NCBI GenBank assembly: GCA_037954665.1
Contig: JBBMOL010000098.1
Span: 2,728,001-2,792,000, forward strand
DNA from: Laguncularia racemosa
Taxonomy: Eukaryota > Streptophyta > Magnoliopsida > Myrtales > Combretaceae
DNA: 64,000 nucleotides
Reading direction: 5' to 3'
The position numbers were made by a program, and so were the translations under genes. Positions 44,901-57,381 of the stretch are shown piece after piece (positions within the stretch are counted from its first letter, which is position 1; every line of letters begins with the position of its first letter). The notes under the pieces were generated by a model. That model worked only from the letters and a program-made list of their open reading frames with translations. It was not told where the DNA came from and did not search any database.

Positions 44901-47900
44901 CACTTATGTTTTATTCCATGGAATGATATATGGATTTTATTGTTTCTCAAACCTAAAAGATTTTGATTATGTTTGTAATGGTGTGTATGCTATGTAAGTG
45001 TTGCCGGTAACTTGTTAATCTCATGAAGCATTGTCCATAAAGATCTCAATGAAGTGATCCTTGTTTACTAAGAAAATAAGTAATCTAAAAATAAAATAAT
45101 TATCATTCAATTCCAAAATTGATAATGAGAAAAAAAGCTATCAAAATTGACTAGAAAAGCCAAATAACTTGCTTAAAGGATGAACCTGAAACATTATTCA
45201 TATTGTAAGAACCGATTTTAGTTTCTTATGAATGGATCTTCTAAAAAGGGTAAATCAAATCAAGGAAAGGAATATAATTGGTCATTCTTGTCATAAACAA
45301 CGATTTTATTTTCATAGAAAGAAAATGACATTTCATAAGAAGTGGTAGATTAAAACAAGAAAATAAAACGTGCAAACACCGCTTACTATTGAAAGAATCC
45401 TCTTTTTATCTGCTACAACAGCAATTCCCTTAGAAAGAGAAAATTTGGGATGATGTATAAAAAGAAATATGAATTGATAATATGGTTCTCAAATCTTTCT
45501 TACTCAAAATAATTAAAATCTTAACTATAATTAATTTTATTTGAATCAACATTTATAATTAAAGGTAAAAGTATTTAACAAAACACATGATGAATAAGAA
45601 GTCGACACCTATTATTTTCACTAATTAAATGCCATGTCCTCATTTTTTAATGAAAAGCCAATAGAAAAACTTTTTTTTTTCACGTAATTTCGAAAAGTTC
45701 TCGTATAAAAAATGAAATAGTTAAAGAATTCAAACAAAACAATAAAGTGTTGAATGACTCCATTAGAACTATTAAAATTTGATGCTTTGATGCCTTTTTA
45801 GTATTTCGTAATTAACCAAACAAGATAAGGGGATAAGACAAAGAATCAAAATCACTTTTATTAAAAATTACTTTCTAGCACTGTAACACTATCCCTTGCT
45901 CATTTTATAAACTCCTTAAGGCACACAACAAGACAACTGGAGAAAAACATAAGATCCGACAACTCTAGTTTCCAAAGCCACAATGGTAAATAAACATACT
46001 ATATGTTAACATGCATTGCTGGTCAACCGATGGTGATTTGGGCCCCCACAATCTTAATCCTGGCCATGGATTTAGATGGGCGTTTCATATTAACATTTTT
46101 CGATCCACCTTACCCTATTGTCATGCATGGTGGGCTAATGGATACAAGTGGGTTAACGCTTTTGTCTGGAGCACCCATTTTTAATAATATTTTTCTATCG
46201 AAAATGTAACTCATAAGTCATAAGAAAGAAAACTTTACATGCATAAAAAAAAAGAAAAAAAAAAGAGATTTACATGTGAAACCATTTTCTTATGTATTAT
46301 CATTTTAATATAAGATATTGCTAAAAGAGATGTATTAAGAATGTATCTATTTATTTGTTACATCATGATAAAAATAAAAGCATAACATATGCGTGATTTT
46401 CTTAATAAAAAAAATAAAATCCATCATTTTTCCTTTATAAAAGATCTAAAATTATGTACAAATAATTGTATGCATTTGAGTTGCATAGCAAATATGAAAA
46501 GTTCAATAGATCATTCACATGAAATACTCTAAATTAAATAGTAAGCATATGAAATCATATCTTTGTTAGCTAAGGGCGGAAAAAGGGAAATTAGAATTAT
46601 GAGACAAAATATGATATAATTCTTTATGGGGTAAACTTTATTTTGCATACTAAATTTTCAGCTTTTAACATTTTATATATCTGTGTTTTATTTTTTTATA
46701 CTTTACATACCTGAGTTTTATTTATATATGTTATTATTAATGGTTGAATACATGTTTGGTCATAATAATTAATTTAATAAAAATATAAAATATGTAGAAA
46801 ATAAAAAGAAAAAAGAAAAAAAGTTTTGAAACAAAAAAAAAAGCTAGGGTGTTTCCGGCGACCGTTACCTATCGAAGGAAGAGGTTGACTTCGTTGACTA
46901 TTAACTTAAACTCCTGATTCTTCTTCATGGAGTTTTTAACAAATTGTGAAAGTCTCTTAGTGATGGTAATACCTCGATCAGACTTTCAATCTCACATTTT
47001 ATTATGGAGAGAAATTTTTTATTTTCATTGTTTGGTTTAGATAGCATAAAAAAAATTAAGGAAAAAATTGTCTAATAGATAATATTATCTCTTTCTCTCT
47101 CTCTCTTTTTCTTTTTTCTTTTTTCTTTTTTTGTGAACTTAGATGTTTGAAGATATTTTTGTAACTTTAAGCACATTTTCACTCATTTCTATCACTCTCT
47201 CTAATATTGAGGACAAATATTGTGGTCTAAAAAATGGAAAACTTTTCATCCATTTCTCTTCATTTCTTTAGATTTTCACCATTCTCTTTGATCACCAAAT
47301 ACAAAAGTTTCACTTTTATCCATCCATTTTTCTAGATTTCTTTCCATTTCTATTCAACCAAACACAATATTCATGTAACCTGCGGCCCACTTAAACACAA
47401 TACTCCATTTAAAACATCTCCAACTCTAAGCTTATGACGATTAAAGTCCATGGGAAACCAAAGACACCATTTCTCTTTCTTCTTCCTCCTTGAACTTATT
47501 CTTTCTTGGGAGTCAGTGTTACTACACTAGGAGTTGAAGAAGTTAATAGTTGCCACAACTAAAGTCAATCTTCTCTAGCCAGGTTGAGTACATTGTTATA
47601 AGGTATCCATTTAGAGAGTCAATCTGATTCTATCTCTGTTCATTCTATTTGACGAAAGAAAGGATTTAAAAGAATTCTTTTAGTTGTTGAATCTCTCTTT
47701 GATTGATTAATGGATGATATTCTGAATCCTCATTACTAATAGAATCAAAATGATCTTTGGATTGATCAGAAGATCTTTTTAATTGGCTAGAACCCGTTAC
47801 TTGAATGAAACTAGATCTTTTATCTTGGCTTGCCTAATTCGCTAATTATCGTATAGGTTATAGGGCTTTAAAACAAGTTGGGGTATGGTTTAAAAAATAT

Positions 47901-48204
47901 ATGGGGTTACGAATAGGTTTCGAGTTTTAAATAAGATCCAATAGGAAAACTAACTCAATAAAAATACTAGATAATAATATTTTTTACTTGACCAAATAAT
48001 TTTCTTCCATTTTAATCTATCTATTTCTATGCATTTTTTATTTGACTTCAATATTAAACACAATATAAAAAGTTGGAAGATCTAATGATAAGATCAATCA
48101 ATAACTTGTTGTTTTAAAAACAAGTAGAAAATTTTGTTTCATGTTCTTAAAAAAATTAAAAAAAATGAAAGTAACAAATGAGGTAGATAATACACTATCA
48201 TTTA
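41946..48204. other. AT-rich intergenic DNA
   Basis: More than 6 kb with no gene that I can support. It holds an (AAT)n/(AAAT)n microsatellite at 43606-43658 and homopolymer runs. Short open frames (for example 42261-42464 and 46003-46209) have no recognised domain. Transposon relics too decayed to name are likely. Confidence 0.5.
43606..43658. repeat. (AAT)n and (AAAT)n microsatellite
   Basis: A run of about twelve AAT units with one interruption, passing into five AAAT units. Confidence 0.95.
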
Positions 48205-48209
48205 ATTGT

Positions 48210-50381
48210 TGTCGAGTCTAATTTTTTTGCATTCCCATTCCTAATCCGATCTAGACTAAACCCTATGCTCATCTAATATAGATCATCGACTTGAGTTAGG
48301 AACTTCGTTCAATTTTGGAGTCGCCACCCAATTGTTGTTGGGAAAGATTGAATTAAGACTAAAGGAGCGGATTAGTCTTAATTTGGACCACTAATCGTCG
48401 TGATTTCCTCTTCTCGTTTTTGGTGAAAAGAGGAAAAGGAAACCAGAGTTTCTAAGTTCGGAGGCTAACCTATTAAAACCTTACGGTTACCACCTAATCT
48501 CCTAAAATTATCTCTATCTAGAAATGTCTTTTATTTTGTTTCTGTTACTTTTATTATTTCAAGAAAATGATTTTTTATTTCATTTTATGGGTTGACCCGA
48601 ATGGGTGCCTACGTACCTGCTATCCATGATCAAACAAGCCGTAGTTTGCTTTTCTGAAAACCTTAAATGTGTTTGTGAATTTTAGTTTCGAAATCTCTTT
48701 CGATTTATATTTTTACCATTTTTGGGATTTTTTTCTAAAAAATCTAAGCTTAAGCTTTAATATGATTTTTTGAAAATGATTTTTAGGGAAAAACATCAAT
48801 TTTGGATTTATTTGAAGAAAATGATTTTTCTAAGTGATAAAACTCATTTTTATGATTTTTTTATTATTTTTAGTATTATTTGAATTTTCATGATTTTATG
48901 ATTTTTATAAATTTTTGTGATTTTATGATTTTTTTTATAATTTTTATGATTTTTACGATTCTTCTACTATTTTTTATAATTTTTCTAAGTTTTCATGATT
49001 TTTATAGTTTTTTATTATTTTTGTTGATTTTTATAATTTTTGAATTTTTGTTAAAAATTTTATCCTAAACTGTTATTTATTCTACTTTGAAATCTAAAAT
49101 TTTATTATTACTTCTTCTAATATTTTTATTATTTATCTACATCTTTGTTATTACTTATTTTTCTTTTTATTTATTATTTATTATTATTATTTTACTATTT
49201 TACTACATTATTAAATCCTAAAAATATAATTTCTACATTTTCCTACTTATGGAAATAAAACATAAAGCATAAATAAATAACTAAATAAATAACCAACCAA
49301 TAAATAATCAAATAAATACAAATAAAATAAATAAACAAAATTCGAAAAAAAAATAAAAAATCCGGAAAATCCGACTTACCTGGATCCGGGTCGGTGCGCG
49401 AGCCGGGTCGGTCGGGTCGAATCGGATCGGTCGGACACAGCGGCGAAGAGGACTCGTTCATGGCGTTCTGGAGGTCTTTTGCAACGGGTGAGGTGTTGAA
49501 TCCTAGCTTCTTGAGGGTGCTGAATCCAATTGTGGCGGTGGTTTGCTCCTAGATCGTCTCCTGGTGGTGGTTCAACTCCGATCGGTGATCGCGATTTTGG
49601 TTCTCCTCCGGTGCTCTCCGATTTGCTCTATTTTCTCACTTTCTTTCAATTGTGATATGTGATTTGGCTTCCTCTACTCCTCCTCTATTTATAGGCGTTC
49701 AAAATCGAGCTGGATAAGCTCGAATTTCCACCGATCGAAGCAAATCAGATCGACGGTTAAATAAACCAACTCCGATTCGTGCAAATCCTTTGATTTGTTG
49801 AGATTTGATTCCAATTGGATGATGTTTATCTCAATTCTGTTGAAGATTTGTGCAAAAAATCAGATCGAAACGGCCAAAATGCGAATTTTTTCTTCCGCCG
49901 GCGATCTCGGGCCTGATGTAGAAGACGATCACGCGCCCGGCGCATGCATTTCCTCCAGCCAATCGGATGCTGCCACGTGTCCTGGATAAGTAAGAAAATG
50001 CAAAACACGGAAACTGCCTCCCCCGCGATTCGAATCTGCGACTGAGCCCTCCCCCCCCCCCCCGCGCCTTAGCCCGTGGTCCGGAGCAGCTGGGCTAGCC
50101 CACTTTCCTGATTTTTCTAATTTCTCAAATTGCATATATGCAATGCGATTTTTTTTATTTTTTTATATTTTTTGAAATTTAAAAAATTTATAAAAATTAT
50201 TTATTATTTATTATTGCCATTTCTGAAATCATTTTTTCAAAATTGATGTTTTTTCCTATTTATTTTTATTTTTTTGAATATTTTTATTATTTATGCTAAA
50301 TTAAAGAAAAATTGAAAAAAAATTAAGAATTGATTATTATCAATTATAATTCATTTCTAGGGCAAAAATGAGGTGTTTACA
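48210..50381 (-). repeat. 3' LTR of the Tat element
   Basis: Minus-strand sense runs from 50381 (TGTAAACACC) to 48210 (CGACA). It contains the tRNA-like module at 50018-50102 and TATAAATA at 49693-49686. A GATCCAGGTAAGTCGGA-like block lies at 49371-49388, and a long run of TTTTTATGATTTTTATAATT-type low-complexity sequence (plus-strand sense) at 48840-49250. The last 120 bases differ from the 5' LTR at about four positions. Confidence 0.92.
50018..50102 (-). other. tRNA-like A-box/B-box module in the 3' LTR
   Basis: On the minus strand, TAGCCCAGCTGC (50097-50086) matches 11 of 12 positions of the pol III A box TRGCNNAGYNGG. About 55 bases later, CGCAGATTCGAATCGCG (50040-50025 region) forms a T-arm-like stem with a B-box-like TTCGAATC. 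Between them is a 13-base C/G homopolymer (50051-50063) that differs in length in the other LTR. It is not a functional tRNA gene, because no full cloverleaf could be drawn. Confidence 0.6.
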
Positions 50382-50640
50382 GCTGCCCCTCTTTGTAGTA
50401 AAGTTTGAGAAACTTAACTACAAAGAAAAGAAAGACGCCATTTTTGGCCTCTTAAATAGATAACGCCTTGGTTTGGCTGGTTACCTGGGAAAACTTTTGG
50501 TAGGAGAATGCTCCAAGAGCTAACAATCCCACGATTTAAAATGGTCCTAACGATTTAGAGTTATGTTCCCTCTCCAAAAAATGCTTTAAGGGCTGACTAG
50601 TTGGCAATAGGAAACATCTCAAGTATCGTTTAAGGGAAAT
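50382..50640 (-). other. Polypurine tract and 3' end of the Tat internal region
   Basis: Immediately inside the 3' LTR the minus strand reads CAAAGAGGGGCAGC before TGTAAACACC, a purine-rich primer tract for plus-strand DNA synthesis. The rest is non-coding and leads into the tandem array. Confidence 0.65.
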
Positions 50641-51353
50641 GATGATAGGAAGCGTCTTATCAGACTAGCAACCTTGGAAAGAAAATCTACTTATGAGCTG
50701 GCTACCTGTCAACAGAAGCGTCTTGTTAGACTAGCAACTGTTTGGAAGAACATTTCCGAAAAGTCCCCCAAGAGCTGACTAATCGGGAGAATCTAGGAAA
50801 GTGCCCCTTTTGGGCTGACTAACCTATGATAAAATTGATTGAACTGTCTCAAAAAGTGCCCTTATGAGCTGACCTTGAGAACAGACTTTTAGGAAAGTGC
50901 CCCTTATGGGCTGACTAACCTAGAATGGAATTGTCTCAAAAAGTGCCCTCTATGAGCTAACCATGAGAACAAAGTTTTAGGAAAGTGCCCCCTATGGGCT
51001 GACTAACCTATGATAAAATTGATTGAACTGCCTCAAAAAGTGCTCTTATGAGCTGACCTTGAGAATAGACTTTTAGGAAAGTGCCCCATATGGGCTGACT
51101 AACCTAAGATGGAATTGTCTCAAAAAGTCCCCCCTATGGGCTAACCATGAGAACAAAGTTTTAGGAAAGTGCTCCCTATGGGCTGACTAATCTAGAATGG
51201 AATTGTCTCAAAAAGTGCCCCCTATGGGCTGACTAACCTAGAATGGATTGTCTCAAAAAGTGCCCCCCTATGGGCTAACCATGAGAACAAAGTTTTAGGA
51301 AAGTGCCCCATATGGGCTGACTAACCTAGAATGGAATTGTCTCAAAAAGTGCT

Positions 51354-53484
51354 TGTAAACACCCCATTTTTGCCCTAGGAATCAATAATTTTCAATAATA
51401 ATCAATTTTCAATTTTTCCTAATTTTTCCCAATTTTTCCTTAATTTAGCATAAATAATAAAAATATTCAAAAAAATGAAAATAAATAGGAAAACACTTCA
51501 ATTTTGAAAAATGATTTTAGAAATAGCAATAATGAATAGTAAATAATTTTTACAAATATTTGAAATTTCAAAAAAATACAAAAAAATAAAAAAATTGCAT
51601 CGCATATGTACAATTTGTGATGTAAATAAAATCGGGAAATTGGGCCAGCTCAGCTGGCTCGTGTGTGCGCATGGGAACCGTGTGAAGGCTGAAGGTCGCG
51701 AGTTCGAATCCCCCCGCAGGCGCTCGGCAAAAATTTTTCGTTCTTTTCCCTGGAGCTGCCACGTGGCAGCATGTGATTGGCCGAGGGAAGTCACGCGCGT
51801 CGCGCGTAATCGTCTTCTTCGCGAGCCCAGCCGGAGGAAAAAATCCGACAGAAGTCCGACGAAGGCGAAATCGGCCGTTTTCTTTTTAATCTTCTAGATT
51901 AAAGTCAAGATAAGGCCAAATCCATCAGATAAACCAAAGGAACACAAGAGATTAACATCAAATCGCCGGGATAAAATCGAATCTAAGAAACGGAAAAATA
52001 TGGGTTTATCTAAATCGGCCGATTCGAGCTTATCCAAGAGGAGTTCGAGGTGCTTATAAATAGAGGAGAACAGGAGGAAGCCAGAGCACGAAGAAACACG
52101 AAGAAAAAGTGAGAGAAAGGAGCAAATCGGAGTACGCCGAAGAAGCTTGGAGCCGCGACCATCGATCGGAGTTGAGCCGCCGCAAGGAGACGTTCTGGGA
52201 GTAAGCCGCCACCACCATCGGATTCAGCACCCTCAAGAAGCTAGGATTCGACACTTCACCTGCCGCAAACGACCGCCGGAACGCCGTGAACGAGCCAACC
52301 CTGCCGCCGTGACCGATCCGATTCGACCCGCGCACCGACCCGACCCGATTCGACCCGCGCACCGACCCGGATCCAGGTAAGTCGGATCTTTTCGGATTTT
52401 TTTTATTTTATTTAATTAATTTATTTGGTTTATTTATTTATTCCGAATTTGTTATTTGTTATTTATTATTTGTTTAGTCATTTATTTATTTTTGTTTTAT
52501 TTTCAATAAATAGGAAAAATGTAGAAATTAGATTTTTCTAGAATTAAGTAAAAAAAATAATAAAATAAATAAAATATAAAAAAAAATAATAAAAGAATAA
52601 AAAAATAGAATAAAATAATAAAAAGATTAGGAAAAATAATAATAAAACTTTAGATTTCAAAATAGGATAGAAAGTAAACTTAGGATGAAATTTTCAACAA
52701 AAATAAAAAAATTATAAAAATCATAAAAAACTTATAAAAATTATAAAAATCATAAAAAACTCATAAAAATCATAAAAATCACAAAAATCGTAAAGATTCA
52801 TAAAAAAAAAAAAATTCAAAAAATTACAAAAAATAAGTTTAGCACTTAGAAAAAACCATTTTCTCCAAATAAACTCAAAATTGATGTTTTCCCTCAAAAT
52901 CATTTTCAAAAAAATCAAATTCAAAGTTTAGGCTCAGAAATTTTTAGAAAAACCCCAAAGACGTTAAGAACTTAAATCAAAAGAGTTTGCAAAATTAAAA
53001 TTCACAAACAAATCTAAATTTTTCAGAAAAGCGAACTACGGCTTGTTTGATCCTGAATAGCAGGTACGTAGGCACCCATTCGGGTCAACCCCTAAAATAA
53101 AGAAAAATCATTTTCTCAAAATAATTCTCAAACATAATAAAAAGTAACAGAAACACAAATGAAACACATTTCTAAAGATAAACAATTTTGGGAGATTAGG
53201 TGGTAACCGTAAAGGTTTTAATAGGTTAGCCTCCGGACTTAGAAGCTCTGGTTTTCCCTTTTCCTCTTTTCACAAAAACGAGAAGAGGAAAGAACGACGA
53301 CTAGTGGTCCAAATTAAGACTAATCCGCTCCTTTAGTCTTAATTCAATTTTCCCAACAAACAGTTGGGTGGCGACTCCAAAAATTAAACGAAATTCCTAA
53401 CTCAAGTCGAGGATCTAGATTAGATGAGCATAGGGTCTAGTTTAGATCGGATTAGGAATGGGAATTCAAAAATTAGACTCGACA
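51354..53484 (+). mobile_element. Solo LTR of the same family, opposite orientation, nested in the array
   Basis: It runs TGTAAACACC...CGACA on the plus strand (2131 bp) and aligns along its length with the two Tat LTRs. The flanks gtgct (51349-51353) and gtgcc (53485-53489) are a 5-bp target duplication with one mismatch. No internal region remains, so LTR-LTR recombination is the likely origin. It carries TATAAATA at 52055-52062, and about 100 bases later an arginine/proline-rich open stretch ending at a GT-AG-style donor CCAGGTAAGTCGG (52374-52386). A duplicated gattcgacccgcgcaccgac unit lies at about 52320-52372. Confidence 0.92.
51641..51720 (+). other. tRNA-like A-box/B-box module in the solo LTR
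   Basis: The A-box-like CAGCTCAGCTGG at 51646-51657 lies in a palindromic gccagctcagctggc D-arm-like hairpin. The B-box-like GAGTTCGAATCCC is at 51700-51712, preceded by aaggtcgc. The spacing (about 45 bases between boxes) is in the tRNA range. The middle segment differs strongly from the modules in the other two LTRs. Confidence 0.6.
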
Positions 53485-53610
53485 GTGCCCCCTATGGGCT
53501 AACCACGAGAACAAAGTTTTAGGAAAGTGCTCCCTATAGGCTGACTAACCTAGAATGGAATGTTTAGACAAGTGCCCAACTATGGGCTGACTCATCTTAT
53601 GCTCCTAAAT

Positions 53611-54098
53611 ATGCTTTCTACTGACTGAGCTAAATGATGTGATGCCTTTCATGATATGGTGATAATTATTTATTTTAATATGCTTGTTAGTTTATCGTGG
53701 ACAACCACCAAACAACCGAACCTTCGGGCTAATTTGTTTCTGCTTTCTCTTCTTCTTTTCTTGACACGGGGTTAAAAATCTTGATGTGCTTCCTTTCTTT
53801 ATGCACATGGCTCTTTTGACGGTAATGTTACCCTACTAATGCACTATGTTCTAATGCCCAAAAGTAGATGGAACTATATTACCAAATATATTGAGATTCA
53901 TCATCATTTTAGTGTTTATCTTTCATTGGTGAAGTGGTGGGTAATGTGTTTAGGAATATTTGTTGTGATGATAATTGATTTGGATTATCGACCATTCAGG
54001 AATATTAACTTTGCTTGTAAAAAGTAAAAACTCAACTCAACGAAATTTGTATCGAACACTGGCTTTCATAAACATTGGCAAAATTTCAATTCCCTTGC
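53611..54098. other. 3' non-coding region of the Tat element after integrase
   Basis: Non-coding sequence between the integrase stop and the tandem array. No domain was recognised. Confidence 0.5.
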
Positions 54099-55345
54099 CT
54101 AAGGATAGTACATCTTTACAGCATCTGTGTTAATGGGGTCTCTCAATTCCGGACCATCCATTTGAGTCAGTATCAAAGCACCTCCTGATAGAACCTTTTT
54201 CACCATATAGGGGCCTTCATAGTTTGGGGTAAATTTTCCTCTGGAGTCTTGGGCATTCGGGAGAACCTTCCTTAGCACCAGATCCCCTTCATTGAAGTAT
54301 CGGGGCCTCATTTTCTTGTTAAATGCTCGGGCCATCCTTTGTTGGTAACACTGGCCATGACATAGTGCGGTAAGTCTTTTTTCATCAATCAGATTCAGCT
54401 GATCAAGTTTCTTCTTTACCCAGTCTGATTCGGTTAGTTGAGTTTCTGACAAGATTCTGAATGATGGTATTTCGACTTCAACTGGTAGCACTGCTTCTGT
54501 ACCATATACCAATGAGTAAGGGGTAGCTCCAGTAGATGTTTTTATTGAAGTCCTATAAGCCATAAGAGCAAACAGCAACATTTCGTGCCAATCTTTGTAA
54601 GTGGTTGTCATTTTCTCGATGATCTTCTTGATATTCTTGTTAGCTGCTTCTACTGCCCCATTCATTTGAGGTCGGTAGGGAGTTGAATTTCTGTGGTTTA
54701 TGTGGAATTGTTGACATAAACCTGTCATTGATTTGTTATTAAGATTGGTACCGTTGTCGGTGATGATGGACTCAGGAACTCCGTATCGGGCTATTATGTC
54801 CCTTTTCAAGAAGTGGACTATTACCTCTTTTGTGACATTGGCATATGACGAAGCTTCTATCATTTGGTGAAGTAATCAATTGCTACCAGTATGAATCTGT
54901 GGCCGTTGGACGCTGTTGGAGTGATTGGGCCTATTATGTCGATTCCCCACATGGAGAAAGGCCATGGTGCTGATAATAGGTGTAGCTCGTTGGGCGGAGC
55001 GTTTATCCGGTTTGCGTATACTTGGCACAAATGACAGTGCTTGACATATTTTATGCAATCCGATTCCATGGTCAACCAATAATATCCTAACCTCATGATT
55101 TTCCGGGCCAACATGTAGCCGTTCATATGAGGTCCACATACTCTCTCATGTACTTCCTTCATCAATTTGCATGCTTCATTTTTGTCCACACATCTCAACA
55201 AGGTGGTATCAGATGATCTTTTGTATAGTACAGACCCACTTAATAGGAAATGGCTTGCTAACCTTCTGAGTGTTTTTTGGTCATTCTTGTTAGCCATTTC
55301 AGGGTATTTACTTTCTTGGAGGAAAGTCTTGATGTCGTGATACCA
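54099..55345 (-). pseudogene. Tat integrase, one frameshift
   Basis: Inserts retroelement cDNA into the genome. The N-terminal zinc finger reads HERVCGPHMNGYMLARKI ... CIKYVKHCHLC (H-x-H-x-C-x2-C). The catalytic core has WGIDIIGP (first Asp), ITDNGTN (second Asp) and NGAVEAANK (Glu). The C-terminal part reads GDLVLRKVLPNAQDSRGKF, TPNYEGPYMVKKVLSGG and an end in TDAVKMYYP followed by stop. A one-base deletion at about 54862 turns a TGG-ATA codon pair into TGATA, so the frame changes between DYFTK and IEASSY. Apart from that break all catalytic residues are present. Confidence 0.93.
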
Positions 55346-55539
55346 GGGCTTGTCATCTTGTACTTTTTCAACGGTTAAACAATAGGCGGGCCGACTTTCG
55401 ATGTCTATTTTCATCGGTTGAACTTCGGCTCCCCCTGTTATCTGGATCATAGATGCTAGTGTGGCTAGTGCATCTGCAAACTGATTCTGAGTTCTCGGGA
55501 TGTATGTGAAAGTGATTGCCTTGAATTCTTCAATTAACT

Positions 55540-55890
55540 CTGTCAAGTGTTGATGATACAGTACTAGTTTGGGGTCTTGTATTCCCCTCTTGTTTGTAGT
55601 ATGATGAGCGACGAATCTCCATATACTTCTAATTCGCGAATTTCCATTTGACAGGCCATTTTGAGGCCAAGAATACATGCTTCATATTCTGCGATGTTAT
55701 TGGTATAGGGAAATGTAAGTCTCATCGCTGCAGGGAATTGAGTGCCATCTGGAGATATCAATACTGCCCCAACCCCACAACCGAATACGTTGGCAGCTCC
55801 ATCGAAAAACAGTTTCTATTTAGCATTCTGCTCTATCCCAAAGTCTTTTACTGGCATATCTTCCACTGTCAATATATTCTCATCTGGAAA
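55540..55890 (-). pseudogene. Second RNase H-like domain of the Tat polyprotein, broken
   Basis: Reads KLFFDGAANVFGCGVGAVLI, NNIAEYEACILGLKMA and ELEVYGDSSLIILQTRGEYK, with the D, E and D of an RNase H fold. This extra domain after the ordinary RNase H marks Tat-lineage elements. Stops precede it (TAG at about 55815 and a TAA at about 55890), and a frameshift near 55575 moves the reading into the frame of YHQHLTELIEEFKAITFTYI and the integrase. Confidence 0.88.
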
Positions 55891-57381
55891 TTAGGCCTGT
55901 AGTTCTTGGGAATCTGTCTCGACAGGGTGTTCCGCTAATTGGTCGGCTAAGGCTTGCTCTTTCATCAAGTTCTGATTTATGTATGTGATGTCGAACTCGG
56001 ATAGGAGCATTTTCCATTTAGAGATTCTCCCTATCAAAGCTGGTTTCTCTGCCAAGTATTTCAAAGGATCATGTCTTGTTAGTAGCTCAATATGATAGTA
56101 AAGGGTGTATTGCCTTAGTCGATGCATGACCCAGATTAAAGCACAACACGTCTTCTCCATCTCTGAGTACCTCTGTTCCCCATTTGTGAACTTTTTGCTC
56201 AGATAATATATGGAACGCTCTCTTCCCTCGTCATCTTTTTGCCCCAGCACACATCCCATGGATTCAGGGAGTATAGTGAGGTATAAGAATAAGGGCTTTC
56301 CTTGTTTCGGGACTATCAAGACCGGAGGTTTTATAAGATAGTCTTTGATTGTCTTGAATGCCTCTTCGCATTCGTTGTCCCATTCTATTGTGGCGTTCTT
56401 CTTCAATAGACAGAATAATGGTCGGCATTTGTCGGTGAGCTATGAGATAAAACGAGCTATATAATTTAATCTTCCTAGCAAGCTTCTCACTTCTTTAACG
56501 GACCGTGAGGAAGGTAACTCTAATATAGACTTTACCTTATCAGGGTCGATTTTAATCCCTTCCTGGCTTATGACAAACCCTAACAACTTCCCCGTTGTGA
56601 TCCCGAAAGTGCATTTCTCTAGGTTTAACTTGAGCTGGAATTTTCTCAGTCGTTTAAACAAATTCCTCAGGATATCTATATGGCTCTCTTCTTCTTTGGA
56701 TTTGGCTATCATGTCGTCAACATATACTTCAACTTCTTGATGCATCATGTCATGAAGTATTGCGACCATGGCTCTCTAATACGTTGCCCCGGCGTTTTTC
56801 AAACCGAAGGGCATGACTTTGTAACAGAAAGTTCCCCATGTTGTGATGAAAGTCGTTTTGGTTTTATCTTCTTCAGCCATTTTTATTTGATTATATCTTG
56901 AGAAACCGTCTATGAATGAGAAACGATGGTTTCCCACAGTGTTGTCTACCAGAACATCAATGTGAGGTAGGGGAAAGTTATCCTTTGGTGTAGCTTGGTT
57001 TAAGTCCCGGAAGTCTACGCATACGCGTACTTTTCCATTCTTTTTCATAACGGGGACTATATTTGCTACCCATTTTGGGTAGTCGGATACTTTAATGAAC
57101 CCTACTTCTAGCAGTTTCTTGACTTCTTCCTTAATCTTCAGCAAGACGTCAGGCCTAAACCTTCTCAGTTTTTGTTTTTTAGGTTTGACATCTTCCCTTA
57201 TGGGAAGCCTATGAACCACTATCGATTGGTCTAGCCCTGGCATGTCACCATATGACCAGGCAAACACATCTGCATATTCTGTTAATAGCTCGGTTATCTC
57301 ACATTTTTGCTCGGCACTCAAACTGGTCCCGATTTTGAGGTTTTTAAGGTTTTCCATGCTTCCTAGATTTACTGTTTCCAC
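55891..57381 (-). pseudogene. Tat reverse transcriptase and RNase H, two stops
   Basis: RT copies element RNA into DNA. The block 57381-56776 reads YADVFAWSYGDMPGLDQSIV, RVCVDFRDLNQATPKDNFPL, FSFIDGFSRYNQIKMAEED and VMPFGLKNAGATY, then TAG where Q is expected. 56769-56440 has EVYVDDMIAKSK (the YVDD catalytic box) and KCTFGITTGKLLGFVIS, then LNYIARFIS and another TAG. 56406-55891 has the RNase H segment: PLFLYLTILPESMGCVLGQ, YYLSKKFTNGEQRYSEMEKT and DITYINQNLMKEQALADQLA. Motifs are well kept, so decay is recent. Confidence 0.93.

Larger units (their letters stand above)
50640..53610. repeat. Tandem array in the 3' non-coding region of the Tat element, split by a solo LTR
   Basis: Units built from gtgccccctatgggctgact and a tctcaaaaa spacer alternate with a shorter aaccatgagaacaaagtttt block. 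Spacing between ttttagg landmarks is 88, 96, 88 and 134 bases (50887, 50975, 51071, 51159, 51293), so one compound unit is about 88 bp with one extra half-unit. The array stops at 51348 at a solo LTR and resumes at 53485. Looser related units start near 50640. Confidence 0.88.

Noticed and set aside
46003..46209. Open frame of 68 codons in the intergenic region
   Set aside because: Short, without recognised domain or promoter context, in AT-rich repeat-like DNA.
48840..49240. Microsatellite-like TTTTTATGATTTTTATAATT tract as an independent repeat
   Set aside because: The same tract recurs at the same place in all LTRs, so it is part of the LTR.
49243..49461. Open frame in the 3' LTR with a hydrophobic tail
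   Set aside because: It is LTR U5/R sequence; the hydrophobic run comes from AT-rich low-complexity DNA. Comparable frames occur in the other LTRs.
50018..50102. Functional tRNA gene
   Set aside because: A and B boxes are visible, but no acceptor stem or anticodon arm can be drawn, and the module is repeated inside LTRs.
53839..54027. Peptide with TKYIEIHHHFS resembling the copia RNase H TKHIEIDxHFI motif
   Set aside because: The match is limited to about ten residues inside the Tat 3' non-coding region, with no other copia sequence around; too little to call.
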